64,000 bases of DNA, from assembly GCA_963854835.1 (NCBI GenBank), contig OY978525.1:118061018-118125017 (forward strand), in the 5' to 3' direction. The translations under genes and the position numbers were made by a program. Below the pieces are notes generated by a model. The model did no database searches and was not told the origin of the DNA. It was given only the letters and a program-made list of their open reading frames with translations. This document shows positions 45,591 through 58,026 of the stretch, piece by piece. Source of the DNA: Megamerina dolium. Its lineage: Eukaryota; Arthropoda; Insecta; Diptera; Megamerinidae. How positions within the stretch are numbered: the first letter of the stretch is position 1; each line of letters starts with the position of its first letter.

Positions 45591-46870
45591 TTTATATCTG
45601 AAGAGGAAGCAGCAGACAGCCAACAGCAAAGTCACATCATGAACGTCATTGTGTGACTCAGATTCTGATGATAGCGATGAATGTGATACTAATGTTGCAA
45701 GCACCGAATCATCATCCTCGAAAAGAGCTGGAGTTGTATTAATGCCCAATTAACTGCCACTGCACTTCCAGAAGGTTAAAATGCAAGTGCTTGCTTCTAT
45801 AAGAATTCCATAACGATTCCTTAAGAGGCAACTTGAATCAATCATTATAAGGAGGTTGTCAATTGGTCTTTAAAAAAAAACACCACAAGTTTTAAAACAC
45901 TATGAGAGACAGAACTTTATTAATCCCCATCTTGACAGATAATAAAATTGTCACATAGAGAACGAATGGTTCTGCTCAAACCCAATTAAAAATTATTTCA
46001 ATTTTTATGGCTGTTTTTATTGAAAATTAATTTTTAAAACAAAAATTGAGTACTATAAACTTAAAAGACTAATAAAAAAAATAAATAAATAAAATAAAAA
46101 TGAAACATGTTTTAGGAAGTCGTGAAATTTGAAGGTAATCAATTAACTCTAAATTCTGAAAAAAAAAACGACTTAAAAGATGAGGTTTAAGCAGTCGCTG
46201 AGCTACTAGATGAAAGTAATTTCGTGAAGCCACATCTATGTACATATATGGCTTCTAATTGGTCTTTAGAAAAAAAAAAAAAAAAATATCCAAAAAATAT
46301 CCAGTTTGCTTATGCTCGCTCTTACTTGTATTTTGTTGCATGTATCGATGCAAAAATAGCTGCGAGCAGTTGAATAATTTCTCATCTAAAATTGTTTCCA
46401 CAAAGCCTTTATGAAGGAAAAATCGAAGTGGAAATAACTTCTACACACACACTTATCTTGGATGAACAAATTATAAAAGAATGTAAATATAAAAAAGTTG
46501 CATATTTCAAGGGGATATATTTGTTTTTTATTTTCTGTGTACTTTTATATTCATTTTATAAAGATTTCGCCTGAGAATACCCCTAGTAAAATTTTCCGAA
46601 GAATAATTTTGTAGAACATTTTAACCCACTAGCGACCTCTGAAATGCCATTTTTTTCAGATTCTCCTAAAAACGGGTCAAAATGACCCTTTCGTGAAGGA
46701 GCTAATGGGTTAAAATGTTCTACAAAATTATTTCCCATAAAATTTTACTATATGTATCCAAACTATATATTTCACTCCGATAATAATTTTAACCCTTTAT
46801 TTAACTTATACTAAAAAGACTGAGGCAAAAAATTACAAATTGAATATATCTGTTCGTCTATCGATCAGTC
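45591..46870 (+). mobile_element. Possible piggyBac-like relic, copy 1
   Basis: A frame near 45650-45755 reads DSDSDDSDECDTNVASTESS, an acidic serine-rich stretch like piggyBac transposase N-termini. Further on is LDEQIIKECKYKKVAYFKG (46450-46515), then TTAA followed by CCCACTAGCGACC and GGGTCAAAATGACCC, the style of piggyBac-family ends, which use TTAA targets. The segment 46450-46870 is repeated at 62190-62590. No intact transposase remains and the family call is tentative. Confidence 0.4.
46584..46750. repeat. 50-bp-arm foldback centred on TTAA motifs
   Basis: 46602-46633 and 46701-46732 are inverted copies with one mismatch in 32 bp (AATAATTTTGTAGAACATTT then TAACCCACTAGC). Weaker pairing extends to 46584 and 46750 through TAGTAAAATTTT. 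Each arm contains TTAA next to CCCA(C/T)TAG. The loop carries GGGTCAAAATGACCC, itself a palindrome. Confidence 0.85.
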
Positions 46871-48311
46871 ACATTTTGAGTCACTGAGGCTGCTTTGCAC
46901 GATAACTCTAACAAATGTTGTTAGCTTTTGATGGAGTGAGTTTCTCAATATACCATCTTGTATAACTAGATTTTGTAAATGGAAACTTACAATACTTTTA
47001 TATAAGTTTTAACAAAGAAGAACTCTATTCACATTTTTCTCTTAACAAATATCTACTATCATATAACTTATGTTTATTTTAAATAAAAAAAAAAAAAAAA
47101 TAAAAAAATGAAATAAACAACTGTTTCTTAATACAACACGTTCAATTTAAAAATAAAATTGAACGTAATATTGTAGCACACGTATTCAACATATTTGAAC
47201 GAGTTTATATACAAAATTTCATTGTTTCACATTATAAAATCCTTGTTAAGAATATATTAGAACTATACGTGAAAATATTTATTTTCTTCATAGACTGTAT
47301 GCTCTATGTTGTTATACATTCAAGTTCATAGTTTTTTATTTATAGAAAGATATATAAAATAAATCCATGTAGGAGTCAGCTAGTTGAGGCAATCAATATT
47401 CTTTACACTTAAGCAAAGCTGATCAAAATTTGTAGATGAATGAAAATTATATCATACCATCATTCATCCATCTATATATGAAATTTTGTTAGCGTTAGTC
47501 TCTCAAATATCAGTGCTTGAAATGATAGCATTCGATTCTTCAACACACGATTGCAGCATACACATGTGGTATAACTTAACTATTCGTGAGCAATCGAATG
47601 ATAGCAATAATGCTAGTTCTACTAGCAATGTTTAAAGTAGCAAATACAAGTAAATACGACAATATATATTAGACATATACATATATTGAAGAACGAAAGG
47701 CTTCAGCGACGAGCAACAGCCGCATCAGCAATTCATGCATGCATGGTCGCATGTATTGTAATGGGATTTGCAGAGTTTTATCCTGTTGCAATAGTGTTCT
47801 TGTCTATTGCCATTGCTGTTGGCAAGTTTAAATTTACCACAGATGTGCATGCTTGAGTATGATTTGCGTGTACGTATGCGTGAGTGGGCGTGTGTGTGTG
47901 TGTGTGTGTATGCATGCTTGCAAATTTGATTGTGTGCATACAAGTGTGTACGTGCGGTTTCTAAACATGTACACAACTACATATACATATCTTGACTGTA
48001 TAATTCAAATTCCAGCAAGGAGCAAGGAGCATATAAAATATACATAAGCTCGAGTGTATGTACTTATATCAAAATATATGTAGGAAAAAAAAAAAAAACT
48101 GTAGAAACAACGTTGACCACTCACTCATACATAGGTTTGTATATAGACACTGTTTCGGCAAAGGAAAAAAATTGCATTGCATTATAATCACGCGTCGCGC
48201 TGTGTTGCTGTGTTGCATTTAATACGATTTCAATTCTCACTCGTGATATTCTTCTTCTTCTTCCTCTTCCTCAGGCCACTGGTGTTGGTAGTTGGTCATT
48301 TGTTGGTACCA

Positions 48312-48347
<36 letters not shown>

Positions 48348-49484
48348 AACAAACATTGTGGTTGTATGTCATTTGAGCTGCCGATAGCTGCGACCGTGCG
48401 TATTGTACACACTAAAGTGGATTTTCATGTTCTTTTATTATTCGTATTTTTCACATATACAACATACCGACAGGAGAACGAACAAGCGACAGCAAAATAA
48501 AATCTTTTCCCCAGATTGAAAGAGAAAATGTTGAAATGAATTAACTATGACAATACTGAAGCTTGAATGCTCTACATCATTGAGGCAGAAGGAGGGAGTC
48601 ATCTGCTGGGTCTAAAGCTGGGTCTCAAAGCCTAAAAGCATATATTCTAAAAAATATTTTTTTGTATGAGAAGTGGTTCTTGTTCAACTTAACTGCTGGA
48701 AATTTTCAAATATTCCGGATTTCATATATTTTCCTATGAAAGTTGGGGGTGATTATCATCCAATTAGGTCTACTCTTGAAGTTTTAATTTTTTTGGTTTT
48801 GGTAGAAAGGGTTAAAGCAACAAAAACAGACGCTAGATTATCTTAGATATAAATACTACTCAATATAATTATATATACTTTGCCATATCAGTCACATCAG
48901 CCCCAATGATTGGTACAAACGCAACTAGAACCTCAGTATACCCTTAAGAATGTTGAGCGTGAACAGAGGAGCAGAGTGTAAAATATACAATAATATTAAA
49001 ATATGTTCACGCTGTTACACGAGTACGAGTATTACACTTAAAAAGTCTTACACACAAAAATGCACATATGAGCACTCGTGCATGCTACACAGCGGACACA
49101 AATGTGTCATACACGTGAAAGTTTGAGCTCACGTACAATCATATCGTATACACTAACATGTATGTATGGATTTCTTCTAGCACATGTTAAATGTCGGCCA
49201 CAATTTAACATGAGCTCATATCATAGTCGTGATACAATAACAATAAAATATCAATATATAAAAGAAACTTTAAGAATAACAAAAATAAAAACAAAAACAA
49301 ATACTTGTTAAGCCTTATTGTCTTATTGCAAGTTATGCGTGCAAGTGTGAAAAAAATACAATTAAAAGTTTTTGTATAGTTCGCGTCTGTGATATCCCTG
49401 CTGAGATAATATATTTTAAAATGTCGTAAAATATATATAAATAGCTTAATTTGTGGAGAAGACTGATTGTATGAATTGTTGTTA
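46871..49484. other. Intronic sequence with CA/TG runs, no gene seen
   Basis: (TG)n near 47889-47909 and (CA)n at 48316-48344; A-runs at 47082-47100. No coding segment recognised. Confidence 0.65.
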
Positions 49485-51965
49485 TACATGGTAATGATAA
49501 TGGTTATACGGGTTAGGCTAAGGCCTTAATGCACTGCGACCAACTTGATCTATTGTGCACCCCTCTTCGTACTTAGATAATTAGTATATTTAATATATCG
49601 AGGAATTGTCATCAAAGCTCAAGCATTTTTTAGAGTGGTTGAGACGGACAATATCATTTCAATATTCTCTGATTTTGTATTGGATCAATTTCGTGGTATC
49701 CTGTTTTATGTTGTTTTTATTGAAGCCGTTGGACCGATAAATAACTCTTCAGCCCCTTTTTTTTGGCATATAGGTCCGCCATTTCATTACCTTCGTGTCC
49801 TTCATGTTCTGGCATCCAGATCAGAGATTGTGCCAGATTGTGGCTGGCCAGTGTGTTGAGAGCACTGTTGCAGTCTGTGAGGATTTTTGACGTGAATGTG
49901 TAGCTTTTAAGAGCTTTGAGGACTGATTGACTGTCTGAGAGTATTTTAATTTTGACTCGTTGGAGTCTTTTTTTGGATAAGATTTTCACTGTTTCCATTA
50001 TAGCATAGAGATCCGCATGAAAAATTGTGCTATCCTACTTACCACAGTTATGTGTAGCAGTGGTAAGTTTAACAACGCTTTCATGCCAACAGTTGGGGTA
50101 GTTTTCATAGCCCCTGCGATGGTTAGGGACGCTAGCCTTTGTAATTTGCACAGTTTTGATATAACTGTTGTTTGATTGGTTCTTACCCACCGTACCAATG
50201 CCCCATACAGTATGATGGGTCTAATCATTTGCGTGTTAATCCAAAAGGTTATTTTGGGACTCAGTTCCCAGGATTTCCTTAGAAGTTGCTTTGTAGTCCA
50301 AAGGTTTTTCGTGTGAGTTTTTTATCCATATTGTACCTCTTTCTTTATGGGTATCTCTGTCTTGTTTATTTTTAATATTGGAGTGCTAAATGTTCTTTTT
50401 GTGGTTTTGGTGGGGTTAATAAATAACCCCTTCATTCCTACACAACAACCATGTTGTACATAAGTTATCCTGCATTAAGTCCCCAATAGTCCTTTCATGG
50501 TTGCCTTTGATTATTATAGATACGTCATCAGCATATGCAATTATTTTGTAACCCTTTATTGTTAAGGATCTGTACTAGATCGTCAGCTAGTAGGAACCAT
50601 AGCAGCGGTGATAGTACACCACCCTGCGGACATCCCATTACCACTGTAATACTTAGGTTGGCTTGCCCTAAACAGATTGTGATTGTTCTTTGGTTTAGCA
50701 TATTGCTTACCCATTTTACTATTGCTGGATCTGCTCCTCTATTGGAGAGTGCAAGTTCTATTAACTGAAAGTTCGCATTATCGAAAGCACCCTCAATGTT
50801 CATAAATGCACAGAGGACTACTTCCTTTAGGCTCAATACCTTTTCTATATTGCGAACAATTGTGTGCAGTGTTGTGACTGTAGATTTCCCTTTTTCATAA
50901 GCAAATTGTAGTTTGTGTAGTGCAGTGTTAGAAATTACCTCTCTCTCTCTCTTAGGTAGCAGTCCAATATTTTTTCCATGGTTTTCAACATGAAGGACTT
51001 GGTTGAAGTGGTGACTCATCCATGAGTCCAAATAGCGCTTACACACCGTTTTGTTAATGAAGGACTTAAGACTTAAGATTGGCCTGTAGGATTTGTGAGA
51101 TTCAGGGTGTTTGTTGCCGCCCTTTGGTAGGAATATAATCTTGGAACATATCACAATATTAAGCGAGATCTGAAGATTTGTACCAAAAAGAAAGAAATAT
51201 GTGGCACTTAAATCCCCAAAGGGCTCATTGGCCGAGCTTCTCTTCCATTACTATTGTGCGTCTTCAATTTTGGACAATATTAGAAGGGACCTACTTATTT
51301 TAGCCGGTTCCGAACGGCAGAACACTTGTGACATCACTTTTTCTGAACTTTGTCACAGAGTTCTTTTTAGAAGCTTTTTCATGGGAAGTTGTTACTGTCG
51401 GAAGAATTGCCAATTGCTTGCCGACAGGTGGGTACCGTTCGATAGAAAAATCTTTTCGATATTAAATTTGTTATGCATCAGCCAGGTATTGAACCACGAC
51501 CTACAAATCAGAAGGCCAACGCACTAACGACTGAGCTACGGCACCCAAGACATGTATTAATCTCTTGGTCCCCTTAGAAAGTAGGGCTGTGAATCTACCC
51601 TCAGGTCGGAGTGATTTGTAGGGTTTGCACGAATTGATTGCCCATTCTTTCCACCCTTTCGAAGTTGACTATTTTAGAGATAGTAGAATTTCTTGCACTA
51701 TAGTGATTCTATGTTGTCACCCTTTGATCGTTGTCACTGGTTGTGTTAAGCCGACATTTAGAGGAATGAGTTCTAAGAGGAAGCTCTAGTGTACTATCAA
51801 AAGTGTTTGAGTAGATGCCATCCGGTACCTTTAGTGTGCCAATTGGGTTGGTTACCCCTCTTTGGACAATGAATTTTGTATTCTGGCTGTGGTTGGGACA
51901 TTTCCAAATTTCTCACAGAAGTTTATCCATGAGTTTCTTTTAGATGTTTATGATCGAGACATCGA
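49485..51965 (-). pseudogene. Non-LTR retrotransposon with RT and RNase H, copy 2
   Basis: Longer copy of the LINE family at 12075-13292, interrupted by a SINE (51194-51546). From its 5' side on the minus strand: WINFCEKFGNVPTTARIQ (before the RT), then IIFLPKGGNKHPESHKSYRP, FAYEKGKSTVTTLHTIVRNI, CAFMNIEGAFDNANFQ (the palm box, usually xDIEGAFDN; here Asn replaces the catalytic Asp) and GCPQGGVLSPLLW. After a frameshift comes AYADDVSIIIKGN (YADD box, about 50500-50538). The RNase H-like domain (ILSDSQSVLKALKSYTFTSK, IWMPEHEGHEGNEMADLYAK) and the 3' end shared with copy 1 follow. RT followed by RNase H suggests the I/R1/LOA group. Multiple stops make it inactive. Confidence 0.87.
51194..51546 (-). 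mobile_element. tRNA-derived SINE, near full length, inside a LINE
   Basis: Same structure as 2612-2973: the minus-strand head GGGTGCCGTAGCTCAGTCG at 51546, B-box-like GGTTCAATACC, the shared body, and AAGTGCCACATATTTC at the tail. The LINE frame continues on both sides, which shows the SINE came later. Confidence 0.9.
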
Positions 51966-52718
51966 GTCCTCATCTCAAGTGTTATACATAACTGTGCTCA
52001 TCTACATATGATGATACCCTGAAGAGTCTATATATGTACATATAATTTTCAGACAAAATTCCATTGCATTGAGTCATTAAGAAGTCTTCAAGTAATACTA
52101 TGAACTTGAGAAACTATTATAAATTTATTGATAATAGACCATTTGAACTGCTGTAGATTAAATAAATTTATTAGATCTTTGAATTGTCGATGTTAATTCT
52201 AATATTTTCATAAAAATCTCAAAAAGTATCAAATTTAAATTGCTTCTTAGTTTTCTTCATATTAATTTATATGTTTGTATTAAAAAAATATATATATATA
52301 TATATTTAAAAAAACATATGTATGTACATATTTTCATTAAATATTAAATATCCTGAGGCTACTCAATTCATCACATATGTTAATCACAATGTATTAAGTG
52401 GTTGACAGAATTGAATTATTTTAATTAAAACACAAATAAGATTAATCGTGTAAAAATAAGCCCACATAAAAAAAAAGCACAAGCACTATATATTACCAAC
52501 ATTGTAGAACCCTCATGCAATTAGTTAAATAAATTATAATTAAAAATGAAACTTGTCACTATGAAGGACGAAAAAAATACATACAAACATGAGAATTTAT
52601 TTATAGAAAAATCAACATTGACATTATGCAAATAGTTTTAATATTAACACTAGACCATTTTCGCCACACATTTTGTACATTTGAGGAGACTTTATCAAGT
52701 TATTCAACCAATATAAAG

Positions 52719-52760
<42 letters not shown>

Positions 52761-54638
52761 ACCAGTCACCGATGAAACTATGCTTTGTTATTAAACTTAT
52801 TTAACATTTTTAATTTGCATCATTACAACAACAACACTGACAAGTATGATAAATAATAAGAGGCATACAAAATTAAAACCAAAAGCCAGATGTAACTCTT
52901 TATGGTTGTATAGTGTATAGGGAAGTTTGACTAAAGTAACATCTCTTGCCGCAGGTGGCTTTGGTACCATAGTTTGGTAATGTGTAATTTAGGTTAGTAA
53001 TATGTATAAAAAAAAAAAAATAAAATTATATGTATATAATAAAATTAACAACAATACCACAGACCGTTTATTTGTTGTTAACCCCCCCCCCCCCCCCTGG
53101 TGCTATGCCATATAGCGCTTTTAAATAATATATTTAGTAGTTCACCATAGCGAGTGATTAATGGACGGTTAGGCGGTTGTATTGGAAAACTTTTGCTAAC
53201 TATAACAACCACAAATACAACAAAACAATAATAAAATACCAACAATAATATGCATCAAAATAAAATAGTTGAAATTGTGTTGTGTTGTTGTGTATGCGAA
53301 GAAGTGGATGATGGAAAAAATCATATTCTTCATCCTTCCATACATGTGGTTTAACTCATGAAACTCATGAAAAGGCTTTTGTTAACGAAATTCCACATTT
53401 TTGGTATGCCATGCACAGCCAGAAAGGCAATAAGGTAATGTAATGAGATAGATGTGAAGGCATTGGCAAAAGTGTATAAGGCTCTTGAACCGCTTCAATA
53501 TGATTAAGTTCATAGTGTAAGTATGTTTGTACGTAGTTGGTAGTTAGCGAGCATATGAATCGCATGTCATAGTCATCATGTGGTGTCTATATATGTGGTT
53601 TGGTTGTGTGTGTGTGTGTGTGTGGTTAAAGCTATAAAAGAGCTGATTTTTTTTTTCACATTTTCGCTCATTTTTATTATTTCACAAACGCTTGACTTCT
53701 TCTTAGTACGTTTAAGATTTAAGTGCTTTTGAAAAGCGTCACTTGCTGTGTCCATATAGATGGCAACAACGTGTTAACGATAGTGCGGATGGTTACCGGT
53801 GGAGATGATGCGCTGAAATGCAGCAACAAATCGTCATAAAAGTTGGTTGGCTAATTTCTTCTTTCAATTTTACTTCGCATTTCTTTTGTTCAGGCATCTT
53901 AAGATGGTCACTTCTGGATTGTTTGTTTGTTTGTATTCTTGGTGTTTGTGTTTTGTGTTTTTGTTTGTTTTTTTTTCACTTGCCATTTTATGGCACATTA
54001 TTTTATTATACTCTCCATATATACAAGTATATATTGTTTACTTTCACTTATATTGTAATAACTTGATTTGATTTCTTTTTACTGTTATTGCTATGCAATT
54101 ATTAAAGTACTTTGCTAAGACTAACGGCACGAATTATTAAACATTTGCAAGCAATGTTTGTAATGGGAGTTTCGTGTTCGAATTAATATTAATTGAATGC
54201 TTTTTTTGGTTTTTGATTAATTTATAAAGTTAGAAAGTAGATTTATTTTAGACTTTCCGAGTAAATGGCGTTAAGCACAAAAATTATATGAAGAAATAAA
54301 TTTTGTGAAGTTCGACTGAAATAGTTAATTTAATTTATTGCAGAAAGAAGTTTTAGCATTGACATTATTTTTATGAAATATCTACAAAAAATCAATTTAA
54401 CAAATATTAGAAATTCGGAAAAATATGCTGAAAGTAGTCAAGCACCTTGTAACAAGTTTCATGTTCTAAATGTCAACTTTTTTAATTCAAATATTTTCGG
54501 AAATAATTTAAGGGCGAAATCCTTCTGGATAGTATCCCTTATATACCAAGCACTTTGGTGAAAATGCAATCATTTTCAGAGTTCCAGGGGTGTAATAATG
54601 GCAGAATTAAAAAAAAAAAATTCCCATATATAAAAGTC
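51966..54638. other. Intronic sequence, no gene seen
   Basis: (AC)n at 52721-52753, a C16 run at 53082-53097, (TG)n near 53607-53622 and AT-rich filler. No coding segment recognised. Confidence 0.65.
53082..53097. repeat. C16 homopolymer
   Basis: Sixteen consecutive C on the plus strand, so G16 in the receptor pre-mRNA. It stands out in a window dominated by A/T runs. Its exact length may be affected by sequencing. Confidence 0.9.
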
Positions 54639-54640
54639 TA

Positions 54641-56187
54641 GTAAAAAGAAATCCATTATTTTTGCATTAAATTAAAGGTTTTATTTAGCATAGTTAGAAC
54701 GATCCGATTTAGATCAAATATGCATCGTTTTGTGGGTGCCGTAGCTCAGTGGTTAGTGTGTTCGCCTTCTGATCTGTAGGTCGTGGTTCAATACCCGGCT
54801 GATGCATAACAAATTTTATATCGAAAAGATTTTTCTTTCGAATGGTACCCACCTGTCGGCAAGCAATTGGCAATTCTTCCGACAGTAACAACTTGCCATG
54901 AAAAAGCTTCTAAAAAGAACTCTGTGACAAAGCTCAGAAAAAGTGATGTCACAAGTGTTCTGCCGTTCGGAACCGGCTAAAATAAGTAGGTCCATTCTAA
55001 TACTGTCCAAAATTTAAGACGCACAACAGTAATAGAAGAGAAGCTCGGCCAATGAGCCCTTTGGGGCTTTAAGTGCCACATATTTATTTATTTATTATGC
55101 ATCGTTTTGTTCGATAATTTCATAATGCCACTCTCATAGAAACCCTTGTTCCTATTGGCAAAAAACTGAGACAGTCGATTTGCACAAGCTTCTCTTGAGG
55201 CGAATTTTTCACCAGCAATATCATTCGCCATAGACAGGAGTAGTAGGTAGTAATCACTTGATGTCAGATCCGGACTATAAGGTGGATGCATAAGGACCTA
55301 CCAACCAAGCTCCCGGAGCTTCTGGCGAATCACTATCCATGTGTGTGGTCTGGCGTTGTCCTGATGGAACACAATTCCACCCTTATGGGCCAAAGCTGGT
55401 CGCTTCTGGGCGCTTCAGACTGCCCAATTGTTGGCGGTATGGGTTCGAATTAAGAGTTTGGCCGTAGGGGAGCAGTTCATAGTAGATAATTCCCTGCCAA
55501 TCCCACAAAACACATAGCAAAACCTTTCTGACCGTCAATCCTGCCTTGGCCACCGTTTGCGCCGTTGTCTAAGTGATCCACTTTTCATCACCAGTAACCA
55601 CCCGTTTCAGAAATGGATCGATTTTGTCGCGATTCAGCAGCGATTCGCAGATGGAAATTCGATCCAGGAGGGTATCTTTGCGTTAACTCGTGTTGCACCC
55701 ATACATTGAGCTTCTTTTTGTATCCAACCTTATTTAAATGGTTCCAAACAGTGTTTTTTGTGCAATGTTTAGCTTCTGGGCAATAGAAACAGTGCTTACA
55801 TGACTCGGTCAGATTTGACGATTTCTATTATTTTATCGATATTTTCGACAATTGGCCTTCCAGAGCGTGGTGCATCTTCGACATCAAATCAAACCAAAAT
55901 TGCACGTGATTGGCTGTTACAGTAACGTGATCTTAAATACTATTCACATTTTCAGTCTTTATCGTAGAAAAACCGTAAAATATAGCGTATTTTCTTTTTA
56001 CTGGTGTCCATCTTTGACGCATGCTCAAACAATACTGAGTCAAGCAATCACAAAACTGCCTGAAAAGTTTATTTAGTACGAAATTTTATCTTTCTAACGC
56101 TCTCTAGCGTAACCCGATAGCACTTATACAACGCGAGATACAGATTACTAAAGCTATCTATTGGAAAAATAATGGATTTCTTTTTAC
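54641..56187 (-). mobile_element. Mariner, cecropia/Hsmar1-like family, copy 2, split by a SINE
   Basis: Ends start GTAAAAAGAAATCCATTATT with TA on both sides (54639-54640, 56188-56189). On the minus strand a decayed transposase begins at about 56013 (MDTSKKKIRYIL). It retains VTGDEKWIT (first Asp), FHQDNARPHTW (second Asp), and MHPPYSPDLTSSDYY (third Asp) with the C-terminal FFANRNKGFYESGIMKL. Deletions and stops lie between the blocks. Removing the SINE and one copy of its target duplication leaves about 1.17 kb. Confidence 0.92.
54734..55095 (+). mobile_element. tRNA-derived SINE, full length with 15-bp target duplication
   Basis: The best defined member: head GGGTGCCGTAGCTCAGTGG at 54734, A- and B-box-like motifs (TAGCTCAGTGG, GGTTCAATACC), body, and tail ending ATTTATTTATTTAT. 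The 15 bases TATGCATCGTTTTGT occur immediately before (54719-54733) and after (55096-55110), marking retrotransposition into the mariner. Length 362 bp. Confidence 0.95.
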
Positions 56188-56189
56188 TA

Positions 56190-58024
56190 CACCTTATATA
56201 CATGTTATATATTATCTTTTACCCAATGCACTAATATCCAATTTAATCATTAAATTTTATATGTTTTAATTTGCTAATGCAAATGACATATATAAAATAC
56301 CTATACGTGGAACGAAATCATTTCAAATAATTTTATTTTGATTTTTTATGCTATTTATTGATAAATTAAATTGAAAAATATAAATACATTTACAAAGGTA
56401 TATGTGTGTGTGTGTGTGTATATTTGCTTATAAAATAATATTATTTAAATAAATAATAACATTTAATATTATGTTCAGAGCACGTAATTCTAATTAAAAG
56501 TAATACATGTATGTATGTGTTTATATTCACATCGATTTGTGCAATCAATCGAAAATATATATGAAAATAAATTTGCCACATGTAATATATTACAAATTAA
56601 GAGATCTCAAATGTTCATATATAATTATTTACATACATATATATATATATATAAGGATAAATGTGTGCTTTAACCCTTTTTAGGCTGCAAAGTGTATTTA
56701 AATGTTGCAATGAAAATGCTTTGATCTAATTTTTTTTTTTTGCAATTTTTTGAAGTGTTATTTTATACTTGATGCCAGATCCGACTGTAGTGTACTGAAG
56801 TCTGCTAAAAAGTAATAGGTTGTCTTTAAAGTTTTTAGAAATTTATAATTTGTCCAGTTTTCCTTATATCTATGTTAGACTGGAATAATTCATTGTTATC
56901 TCAATATTAACACTACGAGTAGCAACACTGTGTAATATATTTGTTGAGCTCCTTCATATCTATCTGTTGTAGAGATTTTGTAGAAAATATACTTTTACTT
57001 CATATATATTTATGTACATAGGTACTTTCAAGTGTATATATAAGAGTAGTTACTGTTTACGAATATTTATGTATTCATTTGCAAGTGTATTAGCTGATAA
57101 AAATAAATGTCTTATTTCCGTTGTCGGTTTTATTACGTGCAATTACTGAAACGGCAATTTATAATACATTTATATGTACGATAGTAAGCATTAATATTAG
57201 TTACAACACAGCTATGTACAACAAAAATGTATAGATATGTTGGTAAGTAGTATAATTTGCCTATGATTTGTTCAAAGGAATTTCACACTACGTAATATCT
57301 GTGTATACACAGAGTTTATGAATGTGTTTGTATATATGTGTATATGTATAGATGTGTTTTCGTATTTATTGATGTCTTCATTATGTGAAAATATCGAGGT
57401 AGTCAATTTTAGAATTTTCTACATCTGTAGATATGTGTGTGTTGTGAAATCATTTGGAAAAAGAGCAAAAATTAACTTGTAGGTTTTACGTAAATGAATC
57501 TTACAAATGTATGGAATTTTTGCAATGAACTCTTATACTTATATTAGTCAGTATATTAGTAATAATATTTTCTACGAAATAGATATTTGCTCAAATGTAC
57601 AGCTATTAGAATTGCTTAAAAATGAAAATAGTTATATGAAATTCGTACTATAATTATAAAGGAAGCAAGTATTTTACTTTATTTCATATAGGATCCTTTC
57701 TTATTTCACCACATACACTAAGGAGGGCACTAATTAGTTCAATATTTTATCAAATATTGAACTAATTGAAAGCACCTCTTTAGTAACTGCATTTTTGTAG
57801 AGCTCTTTTCAATTGTTTCTTGATAAATTGTTGATGGAATCGCTGTAAAACTTTTAGCTGGAAACTTTGTCTCAACCGAGATTCGAATTTATAACTTGTG
57901 ATTCATGCACTGCAGGTTTTTCAATTGAATATAAAAACCATTTAATTTCAATTTTGCATTATTTGTCTTTATTTATATTTATTTATTTGTCTTGTTCAGA
58001 ACAATATTATATCAGTAGTAATAG
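56190..58024. other. Intronic AT-rich sequence, no gene seen
   Basis: TG run at 56403-56418 and AT-rich filler, with one perfect short hairpin at 57732-57767. Confidence 0.65.
57732..57767. repeat. Perfect 16-bp inverted repeat with 4-nt loop
   Basis: AATTAGTTCAATATTT pairs exactly with AAATATTGAACTAATT across TATC. It is short and AT-rich; function unknown. Confidence 0.9.
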
Positions 58025-58026
58025 CA

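Noticed and set aside
47725..48500. Frames with His/Thr or Val/Cys runs
   Set aside because: Generated by CA/TG microsatellites.
54734..54806. A functional tRNA gene
   Set aside because: The head has A- and B-box-like motifs, but the acceptor and anticodon stems do not pair well, and the same head is attached to a shared non-tRNA body at three sites. It is a SINE head.
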